The translations under genes and the position numbers were made by a program. Positions 38,823 to 44,300 of a stretch of DNA of 44,300 nucleotides are shown here, piece by piece. A model generated the notes under the pieces. It was not told where the DNA came from, made no database searches, and saw nothing but the letters and a program-made list of their open reading frames with translations. Origin of the DNA: a virus; the IMG/VR virus record IMGVR_UViG_3300050138_000339, positions 1 to 44,300 of that record, one strand, 5' to 3'. Position 1 is the first letter of the stretch. Each line of letters begins with the position of its first letter.

Positions 38823-39268
38823 GCGATATTTCTCTCGTGCCACACCTTCAAGGACAGGTCGCGAAGGCGGTTGACCTTGACGGGCTAGAAACCGACGTTC
38901 ATTGCTTCGTCGCCGAAGGCGGCTTGGCTCAAGAACATGCCGAGCGCATCTGGGCCGTCATTGGTGCCGTCCGTACCCTACGCATTCTGAATAACAAACA
39001 GAACGAAGTGGTCGTTAGGTTGACCGCCGAGGCAAACGCTCGCCTTCAGTCTGTGCGCGGGCAATTGGCTGATGCCGAGGACGAGGTTGCGGCGCTTCGT
39101 AACGCTATAGAAAAAGTGAACGAAGCCGCGCAAGAGGTAAGCAACAGTGGCATGATCGGCAACACGATGGCGCGGCGTGTTTGGCAAGCACTCGGCGTCT
39201 ATGGCGGCGAGGATTCGGTCATCATTGGGAACCCCGACAAGGGATATGGCGGAGTCATACCACTGTGA
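38819..39268 (+). CDS. Hypothetical 149-aa helical protein
   Basis: The ATG at 38819 overlaps the upstream stop. The protein has a mixed N-terminal part, then a long coiled-coil segment (about residues 56-110, LTAEANARLQSVRGQLADAEDEVAALRNAIEKVNEAA) and a Gly-rich C-terminal end (VYGGEDSVIIGNPDKGYGG). It probably forms a dimer or trimer. No function is known. Confidence 0.5.
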   Translation: MSDISLVPHLQGQVAKAVDLDGLETDVHCFVAEGGLAQEHAERIWAVIGAVRTLRILNNKQNEVVVRLTAEANARLQSVRGQLADAEDEVAALRNAIEKVNEAAQEVSNSGMIGNTMARRVWQALGVYGGEDSVIIGNPDKGYGGVIPL

Positions 39269-39414
39269 GGAACCTTATCGGGGGCGCTAGTGCTTGCGTC
39301 CACGGACTGCCTATGGGAGAGCATTGTGGGGCTTGCTGCGCCGCTCTCGGTGGATGCTGCCAACTTTCATCTAGTGATACGAACACTCATTCCCCGCAAA
39401 GGCTCACGAAATGA
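39265..39414 (+). CDS. Tiny Cys-rich protein
   Basis: The 49-aa frame starts at GTG 39265, overlapping the upstream TGA (GTGA), and ends in an ATGA overlap with the next gene, which supports translation. It has six Cys residues (CVHG, HCGACC, GCC) that could bind one or two zinc ions. No family was recognised. Confidence 0.4.
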   Translation: MRNLIGGASACVHGLPMGEHCGACCAALGGCCQLSSSDTNTHSPQRLTK

Positions 39415-39524
39415 CCACCCCCTCAATGCGGACCAAGTGGCGGCGGGCAGCGGCCCTTGAGTTGGGCAAGATGCATCGCCCCCCAATAGGCTCTGCCCGC
39501 CTGAATGAGAAGGCCCAGCCATGA
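39411..39524 (+). CDS. Tiny basic protein
   Basis: The 37-aa frame has four-base overlaps (ATGA) with the genes on both sides. It encodes a basic peptide (MRTKWRRAAALELGKMHR) with a short helix. It is supported by its junctions only. It may be a real microprotein or a coupling frame. Confidence 0.4.
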   Translation: MTTPSMRTKWRRAAALELGKMHRPPIGSARLNEKAQP

Positions 39525-39937
39525 AAGGTGGGCTCGCGGCCAAACGCCGCTACGCGCGCGAGCAGAAGGCAGCAGAACGCAAGCGCGCACGAGCCGCGGG
39601 CGGATGCTCCCGCTGCCTGCGGCCGCTCGAGCTCGAGCGCCGCGATCGCGGGCTCGTCACCTGCTCCGCCTGCGTCGAAGAACAGCGCCGACGCCGCGCC
39701 GCGCGCCTGTGCATTCGTCCCGTACGGTACGGTACAGTACCGTACCCCTGGCGCATTGACTGCTGGCCGCTCTATCGTGGCGGCGGACAATGGTACGTCG
39801 TCCACGCCGACCACGGCGGAGCCTATGGAGCGTTTTGGATGAATCCCGAATCACGCGGGCACAAGTGGTTCCGCACGTCCGAAAAAGCGCAGGCTTTCGC
39901 CGACAAACTGAACAAGAAGCCCAGGCCTTCCGAGTGA
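39521..39937 (+). CDS. Zinc-ribbon protein with DNA-type basic start
   Basis: The 138-aa protein has an Arg/Lys/Ala-rich N-terminal helix (KRRYAREQKAAERKRARAAG), a CSRC...CSAC zinc ribbon (residues about 29-51) and a C-terminal globular part with repeated Trp and Tyr (WYVVHADHGGAYGAFWM). The basic helix with zinc ribbon resembles small phage DNA-binding or HNH-precursor proteins, but no nuclease His-Asn pattern is present. A 21-base palindrome lies within the gene. It is the last gene before a clear terminator. Confidence 0.5.
   Translation: MKGGLAAKRRYAREQKAAERKRARAAGGCSRCLRPLELERRDRGLVTCSACVEEQRRRRAARLCIRPVRYGTVPYPWRIDCWPLYRGGGQWYVVHADHGGAYGAFWMNPESRGHKWFRTSEKAQAFADKLNKKPRPSE
39726..39746. 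repeat. 21-base inverted repeat inside the zinc-ribbon gene
   Basis: GGTACGGTAC (39726-39735) and GTACCGTACC (39737-39746) are perfect reverse complements around one A; a further CGTAC just upstream partly extends the pattern. It encodes RYGTVPYP, so it may be a protein-level coincidence, but a perfect 10-bp arm is rare in coding sequence. It could be a protein-binding site or a recombination or nicking site. Confidence 0.6.
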
Positions 39938-39952
39938 CACCCCTCTAAGCCC

Positions 39953-39980
39953 GGCCCGCCCGCAAGGCGGGCCTTCTATT
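39953..39980 (+). terminator. Rho-independent terminator of the early unit
   Basis: GGCCCGCC (39953-39960) and GGCGGGCC (39966-39973) form a perfect 8-bp GC stem with loop CGCAA, followed by TTCTATT. It ends the plus-strand run that began near 37380. It lies just before the end of the opposing minus-strand run (stop at 40032) and may also act as an insulator between them. Confidence 0.75.
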
Positions 39981-40031
39981 CGGCGACTGCGAGCGCGGCC
40001 AGGAGGCTCGCGTGGCGCGTCCCGTCCGCTC

Positions 40032-40382
40032 TCATTGGGCCTCGTACTCCTCGACCTGGACCGTCGCGCGCGGGCCCTTCTTGTCCTTGCGCTTGAAGAT
40101 GTGCAGGTCCAGAATCCGCCCGTCGTTCGGGTAGCAAGCCCCGTTCATGGCGTCAAGTAAATCCGCCACGCTGTTATCGGCGTCGAGGCGACAGTTCCAG
40201 ACGGTGATCGACGCCTTCGCGTACTCGAAAGGCTCAAGGCGAGCCGTCCTCATGGCCGCAAATGCGAGCCAATGCACCCGCTCCCGATAGAGCTTTACGT
40301 CGGCGGGCGTGTACATGCGCCGGCCCATCCTGGCCGAACGGTTCCCCGACGGCGGACGACCAGGAACCTCGAACTCGATCAC
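40032..40382 (-). CDS. rusA: RusA-like Holliday junction resolvase
   Basis: The 116-aa protein has the RusA pattern: a first strand IEFEVPGRPPSGNR, the acidic core DADNSVADLLDAMNG (residues 67-81, with Asp67, 69, 74 and 77) and NDGRI (Asp87). The length fits RusA (about 120 residues). It cuts four-way DNA junctions left by recombination and packaging. It is the last gene of the right-hand minus-strand recombination unit. Confidence 0.82.
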   Translation of the reverse strand: MIEFEVPGRPPSGNRSARMGRRMYTPADVKLYRERVHWLAFAAMRTARLEPFEYAKASITVWNCRLDADNSVADLLDAMNGACYPNDGRILDLHIFKRKDKKGPRATVQVEEYEAQ

Positions 40383-40615
40383 TCCACGCCGCTTTCGTTC
40401 TCAACATCGAACGGCCTCACACTCGGCAGCGACCGTCTGACCTCCTCAATGCCGACGCACGTGGCGCACTCTAGGCCGCTGGCCGCAGGCGCACCACACG
40501 CCAAGCACAGATGGGCCTGGAAGCGAGCGCGGACCAGGGCGGCACGTTGCTCTCCCTCGCGCCGCGAGAGGAGGGCATCAGCCCGGTCGTCGGACCCGAC
40601 CACTCGGAGGGTCAC
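40379..40615 (-). CDS. Small zinc-ribbon protein
   Basis: The 78-aa protein starts with GTG 40615, overlapping the upstream stop (GTGA), and overlaps the resolvase start. It has a helical N-terminal part with many Arg residues, then CLAC (37-40) and CATC (50-53), a zinc ribbon, and an acidic tail. It may assist the resolvase or methyltransferase. No family was recognised. Confidence 0.5.
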   Translation of the reverse strand: MTLRVVGSDDRADALLSRREGEQRAALVRARFQAHLCLACGAPAASGLECATCVGIEEVRRSLPSVRPFDVENESGVE

Positions 40616-41157
40616 AGGAGCGCCGCCCGTAGCCCATAGGCAGCCAACGGGCTTAGGTTCAGATTATAGGCGAAGATGACGCTTGGGAAACGCGCGCTCG
40701 CGTCGGCTCCCTTGAAGCGTAGGCGACCGTTAATGAATAGCGCCTCCGTTGCGCCTTCCCACGCCCGACGAAACCAAGCCGAACCTGGACGAGCAGGCAC
40801 CAGGAGAACGACTTTCGCGCCCTGGGCTGCGGCCACTAGGCTCTTGTCTATCCAATGGCTGATAGTTTTTCCGTAGGGCGGATTGACGTAGATTCGCTTC
40901 GCGTTCCAGGGCTGTAAAATGCCGTCGTCGGACGCCGTGTAAAAATAGTCGGCCCTCGTCGGGTTTTCAGGGCTCGTGCAAGGGTCGAGTTCTATCCCGC
41001 CCAAGAGCCCGTGAACGGCCTCGACTAATCCCTCTGGCGTTTGCCATGCGGCGACGTTGTCAAGTTCTGTCCGATTGAGGACCGAAACCGTTTTGGGCTG
41101 CCGCGCGGGGCGAGGCGTCTGCCATTCCTCATCCGCCTGCTCTGAGGGCAGGGTCAC
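40612..41157 (-). CDS. DNA N6-adenine methyltransferase (phage Dam type)
   Basis: The 181-aa protein has the pattern of phage Dam-type adenine methyltransferases: WQTPEGLVEAVHGLLG, IELDPCTSPEN (56-66), YFYTASDDGILQPW and the catalytic IYVNPPYG (NPPY, 92-95), then LLVPARPGSAWFRRAW and INGRLRF. It would methylate adenine in DNA, most likely for protection against host restriction or in timing of packaging. It is coupled to its neighbours by four-base overlaps. Confidence 0.82.
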   Translation of the reverse strand: MTLPSEQADEEWQTPRPARQPKTVSVLNRTELDNVAAWQTPEGLVEAVHGLLGGIELDPCTSPENPTRADYFYTASDDGILQPWNAKRIYVNPPYGKTISHWIDKSLVAAAQGAKVVLLVPARPGSAWFRRAWEGATEALFINGRLRFKGADASARFPSVIFAYNLNLSPLAAYGLRAALL

Positions 41158-41678
41158 GACGGCTTTTGAGGGGCAACTTCGCGGAAGGTCGCTTCGATTG
41201 CACCGTCGTTCGTCTTGCTGCCGCCGAGCGCAAGCAGCGACGGCCGAGACGAAGCCGAAAGACGTTCGGCAAACGCCGGGTCCTGCGCGGCTTCGGCGAA
41301 CGTGCGCCCGTCACCCAATTCCATGTACGGCAGAAACTCCGTCTCGAACGACGAGATTCCCGATTCCACGACATCGAGCTTGGACTTGATCGCCATGAAC
41401 AGCGAGCGCCACAGCCGCCGCTCCTCGGCGTCTACCTGCTTGTCGGTCCACCATGTGCCGTAGGGCTTGAGCGCAGCCTTCGGTTCTGGCAGGTTGAAGC
41501 GGATGCGTTTCCCGCGCGCCTCGAACATGAGTGTTGCCCGCGCGCCCATCGTCGCATACGCGAAGCCCGAAGCGCCGAATCGTTTGAGCGTCCGTTCAAT
41601 CTCCATGCGCGATTTCGAGGCTTCAACGACGGTGTTGTGCGCGTAACGACGCGAGAAGGCAACGAGCGGTTCAGCCAT
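41154..41678 (-). CDS. Conserved phage protein of unknown function
   Basis: The start is ATG 41678, overlapping an upstream stop (TAATG); the longer frame is a shadow. The 174-aa protein matches a widespread phage pattern: a helix (MEIERTLKRFGASGFAYAT), AATLMFEARGKRIRFNLPEP, then an aromatic helix RLWRSLFMAIKSKLDVVESGI followed by FETEFLPYMELGDGRTFAE. I know this family only as a phage hypothetical. It is near recombination genes, so a DNA-related role is likely but not shown. Confidence 0.55.
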   Translation of the reverse strand: MAEPLVAFSRRYAHNTVVEASKSRMEIERTLKRFGASGFAYATMGARATLMFEARGKRIRFNLPEPKAALKPYGTWWTDKQVDAEERRLWRSLFMAIKSKLDVVESGISSFETEFLPYMELGDGRTFAEAAQDPAFAERLSASSRPSLLALGGSKTNDGAIEATFREVAPQKPS

Positions 41679-41953
41679 TATTCTCCCCACCACCAAGAGA
41701 CGAAGATGCGGGCGGCGATGTACGCAGCAGCGAGCCCGAGCGCAAGCCAGCACAGACGATCGGCAAGACCCAGCCGCCGCCATTCGCGATACGCGCGCAC
41801 CGCAAGCGCAACGGGCACCCACGGCGCGGCCCAGACGGCCCGCTGCGCGGCCTCCTCGACAACGATCAGGCGCGCGGCTACCTCGTCGTGGAACGCCTCC
41901 GAGAAGGAGCGGTGCGAGACGCCTCGCTGCCGAATGCGGGGGAGGCGCGTCAC
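41678..41953 (-). CDS. Small membrane protein
   Basis: The 91-aa protein (GTG 41953, overlapping the upstream stop) has a basic N-terminus (MTRLPRIRQRGVSHR), a helical middle and one C-terminal membrane helix (LCWLALGLAAAYIAARIFVSWWWG) ending in three Trp residues. It would sit in the inner membrane with a cytoplasmic head. No family was recognised. Its place between recombination genes is odd for a membrane protein. Confidence 0.45.
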   Translation of the reverse strand: MTRLPRIRQRGVSHRSFSEAFHDEVAARLIVVEEAAQRAVWAAPWVPVALAVRAYREWRRLGLADRLCWLALGLAAAYIAARIFVSWWWGE

Positions 41954-42234
41954 GGTTTGGACGCTTCCTTGCCGGGATGCTGCGTTTTGATGCGCCGCTT
42001 TTCCCGCGCTCCACCAGCGGCTTCGTCAGCCTGTGCCTGCGCGCGATCATCGTCAAGCAATCCAGTTTCTTCTTCCAGGACTTCCGTCATTTCATCGAGC
42101 CATTCATCTTGCGTTTGTGGAAGAAAGTCGTGCGTGACCGCCTGAATCTCTGATGAGAAGCGATGATGTGCAATACTGTGGCCCGCGCCATAGATGCAAC
42201 GCTCGCCTTTTTCGTTGGTTGCCGTGCAGGTCAT
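41950..42234 (-). CDS. Hypothetical 94-aa acidic protein
   Basis: The protein has a short Cys/His start (MTCTATNEKGERCIYGAGHSIAHH) that may bind zinc, then an acidic middle (EWLDEMTEVLEEETGLLDDD) and a Lys/Arg-rich tail. The acidic stretch could mimic DNA or bind a basic partner. It is coupled by ATGA to the ATPase gene. No function is known. Confidence 0.45.
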   Translation of the reverse strand: MTCTATNEKGERCIYGAGHSIAHHRFSSEIQAVTHDFLPQTQDEWLDEMTEVLEEETGLLDDDRAQAQADEAAGGAREKRRIKTQHPGKEASKP

Positions 42235-43466
42235 TGGCGAGCCCGCCGTTCTTCCTCGTCCTCGGGGTACTTCGGCGTGGCCGCGTTCTTGAAGTCGAGT
42301 TTGCGCGAAACGAGCGCGATCGCCTTAACGAAGTCCTCGCGGGTCCAGGTCGTGCTTGACTTCATGCCCTCGCCAAGCGTCGTCTGGAAGGCGTGGCGCA
42401 TTCCGTCGCTCCACTCCAACTCGTCGCAAATCGCCATGTACTGTCGGCGCAGCGTATCGAGCGTCGGCAGCGGCGCGTTCTCGGCGTTCGCTGCGGGCGG
42501 CTCAGAGGGGGCGACGTTGCTCTGCTCGGCCTTCACGAGCGCGTCCAGGGCCTCGATCACGACGGTCGTGCGCCATTCCAGGCCCTGCGCGGTCGCCCAG
42601 GTCCGTAGCGCGTGGAGCATCTTCGGGCGAGCATCCAGGCCAATGACGCCGACCTCGCGCGCTCGGGCGAGCATGGCGTCCGTCGCAGAGGCCTGCTGCT
42701 GCGCGCTTGACACGGGCTTAGTTCCTTCTGGCGCTTCAAGGACGCCGGCGTCACGCGCGATTTGCTCCTCGTCGGTCATCCCAGTCTGTTCTGCGACCCT
42801 CCCGTCCGCGAAAAGCGACGCGAGCGTTTTCCAAGAAAAGTCCTCAATTTTCTGACCAGCCTTGAGAGTGCCACTTCGGCTCTTGACGACCGTCGCGCTC
42901 GTCCGCTTCCCGTCGTTTCCGTTGATTCGGAAAACAAAGTCAAAGGCGTGAGTCGTCTTTTTGTCGCCGTCAAACTTCTCACCAATCGCAACGAGGTCGT
43001 TCGGCTTGACCTTGTTACCGTCAACCATTGTGCCAGCGCGAGCGTACTCGGTGCTAATCCAGCCGCAACATACGACGTGCATCGGAAGCCGGAAGTACAG
43101 TTCGTCCAGGAGAGAGGAGAACTTGCGCTTGATACGGCCCCAATCCAGCGGGCGTAGGTCTTCTCGTTCACGGGATGCCAGGTTTACCAGGCCGTTGTAT
43201 ATCGTTGTCAGCGAGTCGATCACCAAGGTTTCGCACGGCACGTTCCCCTCACGCACTTTGTGAACGAGATCGCGCACATCGGCGTAAGACTTTGTTGAAA
43301 CCGCCGTGAAATCAAAACGGTCAGCGAACCAGTCGATGCTTCCCTCTGCGTCAATAACCGCAGGCTTCGGGAAAGTCAGCGCAGCGTGTGTCTTGCCTGA
43401 GCCTGCTTCACCAAGGAGCAATACTTTCGCGCGGCGGTGGCGCGGAGCGACCTTCGCAAACGTCAT
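42231..43466 (-). CDS. Sak4-like recombination ATPase (AAA_24)
   Basis: The 411-aa protein starts at ATG 43466 (ATGA overlap; the longer form is a shadow). Its first 200 residues form a RecA-type ATPase with Walker A GEAGSGKT (19-26) and Walker B LVIDS (81-85). The layout is that of the phage AAA_24/Sak4 group, which promote single-strand annealing and work with the phage single-strand binding protein. The second half is helical, acidic and Ala-rich and may contact partners. With the nuclease next to it, it forms a likely recombination pair. Confidence 0.7.
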   Translation of the reverse strand: MTFAKVAPRHRRAKVLLLGEAGSGKTHAALTFPKPAVIDAEGSIDWFADRFDFTAVSTKSYADVRDLVHKVREGNVPCETLVIDSLTTIYNGLVNLASREREDLRPLDWGRIKRKFSSLLDELYFRLPMHVVCCGWISTEYARAGTMVDGNKVKPNDLVAIGEKFDGDKKTTHAFDFVFRINGNDGKRTSATVVKSRSGTLKAGQKIEDFSWKTLASLFADGRVAEQTGMTDEEQIARDAGVLEAPEGTKPVSSAQQQASATDAMLARAREVGVIGLDARPKMLHALRTWATAQGLEWRTTVVIEALDALVKAEQSNVAPSEPPAANAENAPLPTLDTLRRQYMAICDELEWSDGMRHAFQTTLGEGMKSSTTWTREDFVKAIALVSRKLDFKNAATPKYPEDEEERRARQ

Positions 43467-44170
43467 GCTGGCACTTCCTCTCGCTCTAGCGCGGCGTTGC
43501 GAGGGCAACGGGATTGGCAGTACGACTTGCCGCTGCCGGGCTTCCCGCAGCGCCATTCGTCCCCGGTCGGCGGCTCCATCGCAGGCGGTTCTGGGCTCGC
43601 CGCTATAGTCTGCACTCGCTCGCGCGCAACCTCAACGGCCTCGCGCCAATCCTCCGTGCGGAACCAATGCGGCTTGTAGCCCGTGACTTTGCCGAAGCCG
43701 AGCGTTAGCACGATCTCAGCAAACCACGGAGCGCCGAGGCGCAGCGCGTAGTCCGCCGTCTTGAGCGCATGACCGCGCTTCCAATCAGGAGCCTTCGCCT
43801 TCGTGGTCGTTACGTCGAACACGCAGAACGTCGCGCCGTCTTTTTCCAAGCGAACGTCGGGATGCGCGCTCCAGCCGTCGCTTGTTTGAATCTCGCCGCC
43901 GATTACGACGGAGTAGCCCTGCGTCACGAAGCAATCGAACGCGCTGGCAAGGTAGGCTTCAACGGCGTAACCCATGAGGAACGAGTCGCGCGAATCTTGA
44001 TCGAAGGGCAACTGCGGCTCACCGTGGATGCGCGCGTAGGTTGCGAAGTCGCACCCCGCGAGGTCGCTGGAATGGAGGAGCAGTTCGTCTCCGCGCGAGG
44101 CTCCGACGCGAGCGAAGAAGGCGTCGAGCGCGCCCTGAAGGTCGAGCGGCGCGGCTTCCGGCGCGGTCAT
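43463..44170 (-). CDS. Cas4/RecB-like nuclease with four cysteines
   Basis: The 235-aa product (ATG 44170) fits the PD-(D/E)XK group. It has Cys40 in the N-terminal helix (LLHSSDLAGCDFATY), Glu71, HPD (Asp105), then VFDVTTTK (Asp119, Lys124) and a helix with Tyr141. At the C-terminus CGKPGSGKSYCQSRC adds Cys208, 218 and 222. One Cys at the start and three at the end is the Fe-S pattern of Cas4 and AddB-type nucleases. Such an enzyme would resect DNA ends for the Sak4-like protein. The catalytic acid is Asp119 where Glu is usual. Confidence 0.65.
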   Translation of the reverse strand: MTAPEAAPLDLQGALDAFFARVGASRGDELLLHSSDLAGCDFATYARIHGEPQLPFDQDSRDSFLMGYAVEAYLASAFDCFVTQGYSVVIGGEIQTSDGWSAHPDVRLEKDGATFCVFDVTTTKAKAPDWKRGHALKTADYALRLGAPWFAEIVLTLGFGKVTGYKPHWFRTEDWREAVEVARERVQTIAASPEPPAMEPPTGDEWRCGKPGSGKSYCQSRCPRNAALEREEVPA

Positions 44171-44300
44171 TCGCCGTGGCCCAAAGGGTCGAAGCCGGGC
44201 GCATCGAGCCGAGGCCCAAAGAGCGCACGGGCCATGCGGCGCGTCTTGGCCCACTCGGCCATCTTGAGCGCCAGCATGTCGTCCAGCAGCAGCTTGCACT
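44167..44300 (-). CDS. Partial gene at the right edge
   Basis: The C-terminal 43 residues of a gene that continues beyond the window end here; its TGA overlaps the nuclease ATG (ATGA). The visible part (LLLDDMLALKMAEWAKTRRMARALF) is an amphipathic helix with basic residues, followed by PRLDAPGFDPLGHGE. It cannot be assigned, but the overlap shows it belongs to the recombination operon. Confidence 0.5.
   Translation of the reverse strand, partial: CKLLLDDMLALKMAEWAKTRRMARALFGPRLDAPGFDPLGHGE

Noticed and set aside
1-44300. CRISPR arrays, insertion sequences, integrase or attachment sites
   Set aside because: I looked for regularly spaced repeats, transposase or recombinase motifs and tRNA-flanking direct repeats and saw none that I could support.

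Overview
The window is a 44.3 kb piece of a GC-rich tailed bacteriophage genome, most likely a podovirus. It has a complete-looking head and short-tail set: large terminase, portal, scaffold, major capsid protein, head-tail adaptor, tail-nozzle-like protein and a beta-helix tailspike. No tape measure, sheath or baseplate genes were seen. No integrase, CRISPR array or insertion sequence was found, and no DNA polymerase gene, so replication probably uses host enzymes or genes outside the window. The host is not identifiable from sequence alone. A lipoprotein at the left edge has a Thr/Pro/Ser linker and an Ig-like domain of a kind I associate with poorly cultured soil phyla such as Eremiobacterota; that is a weak inference.

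Layout. From 0.6 to 20.9 kb the minus strand carries, read right to left: an unassigned 247-aa gene, portal, lysis genes (an M15-like peptidase and membrane proteins), a tRNA with anticodon CAU behind a terminator, scaffold, major capsid protein, decoration-like proteins, adaptor, nozzle, an Fn3-like protein and the tailspike. Two genes inside or beside this block run on the plus strand: a winged-helix protein (12.76-13.25 kb) whose 3' half holds repeated 10-bp sites followed by an AT-richer stretch, and the lipoprotein at the far left. The terminase large subunit (20.96-23.0 kb) is also on plus.

From 35.1 kb down to 23.0 kb the minus strand is one long run of genes that mostly overlap by 1-8 bases. 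It begins with a small membrane protein and a GNAT-like acetyltransferase. Four virion/ejection-type proteins and small regulators follow, then a possible small terminase, a co-chaperonin-like protein and a zinc ribbon. It ends in a sugar-modification island of three related DxD glycosyltransferases, a fourth GT-like gene and an FkbM-type methyltransferase.

From 35.3 to 39.94 kb are control and early genes: a winged-helix protein, tiny zinc-binding proteins, a cytosine-C5 DNA methyltransferase and a chain of small plus-strand genes ending at a clear terminator. From 40.0 kb to the right edge the minus strand carries a recombination/DNA module: a cut gene of unknown function, a Cas4/RecB-like nuclease with four cysteines, a Sak4-like ATPase, small conserved genes, an N6-adenine methyltransferase, a zinc ribbon and a RusA-like resolvase.

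The most interesting points are the possible replication origin embedded in the winged-helix gene, the glycosyltransferase island within the virion-gene transcription unit, a set of three tiny Lys/Arg-rich proteins with the same C-terminal signature, a domain shared by the adaptor and nozzle genes, and three convergent gene pairs that each share a four-base stop overlap.
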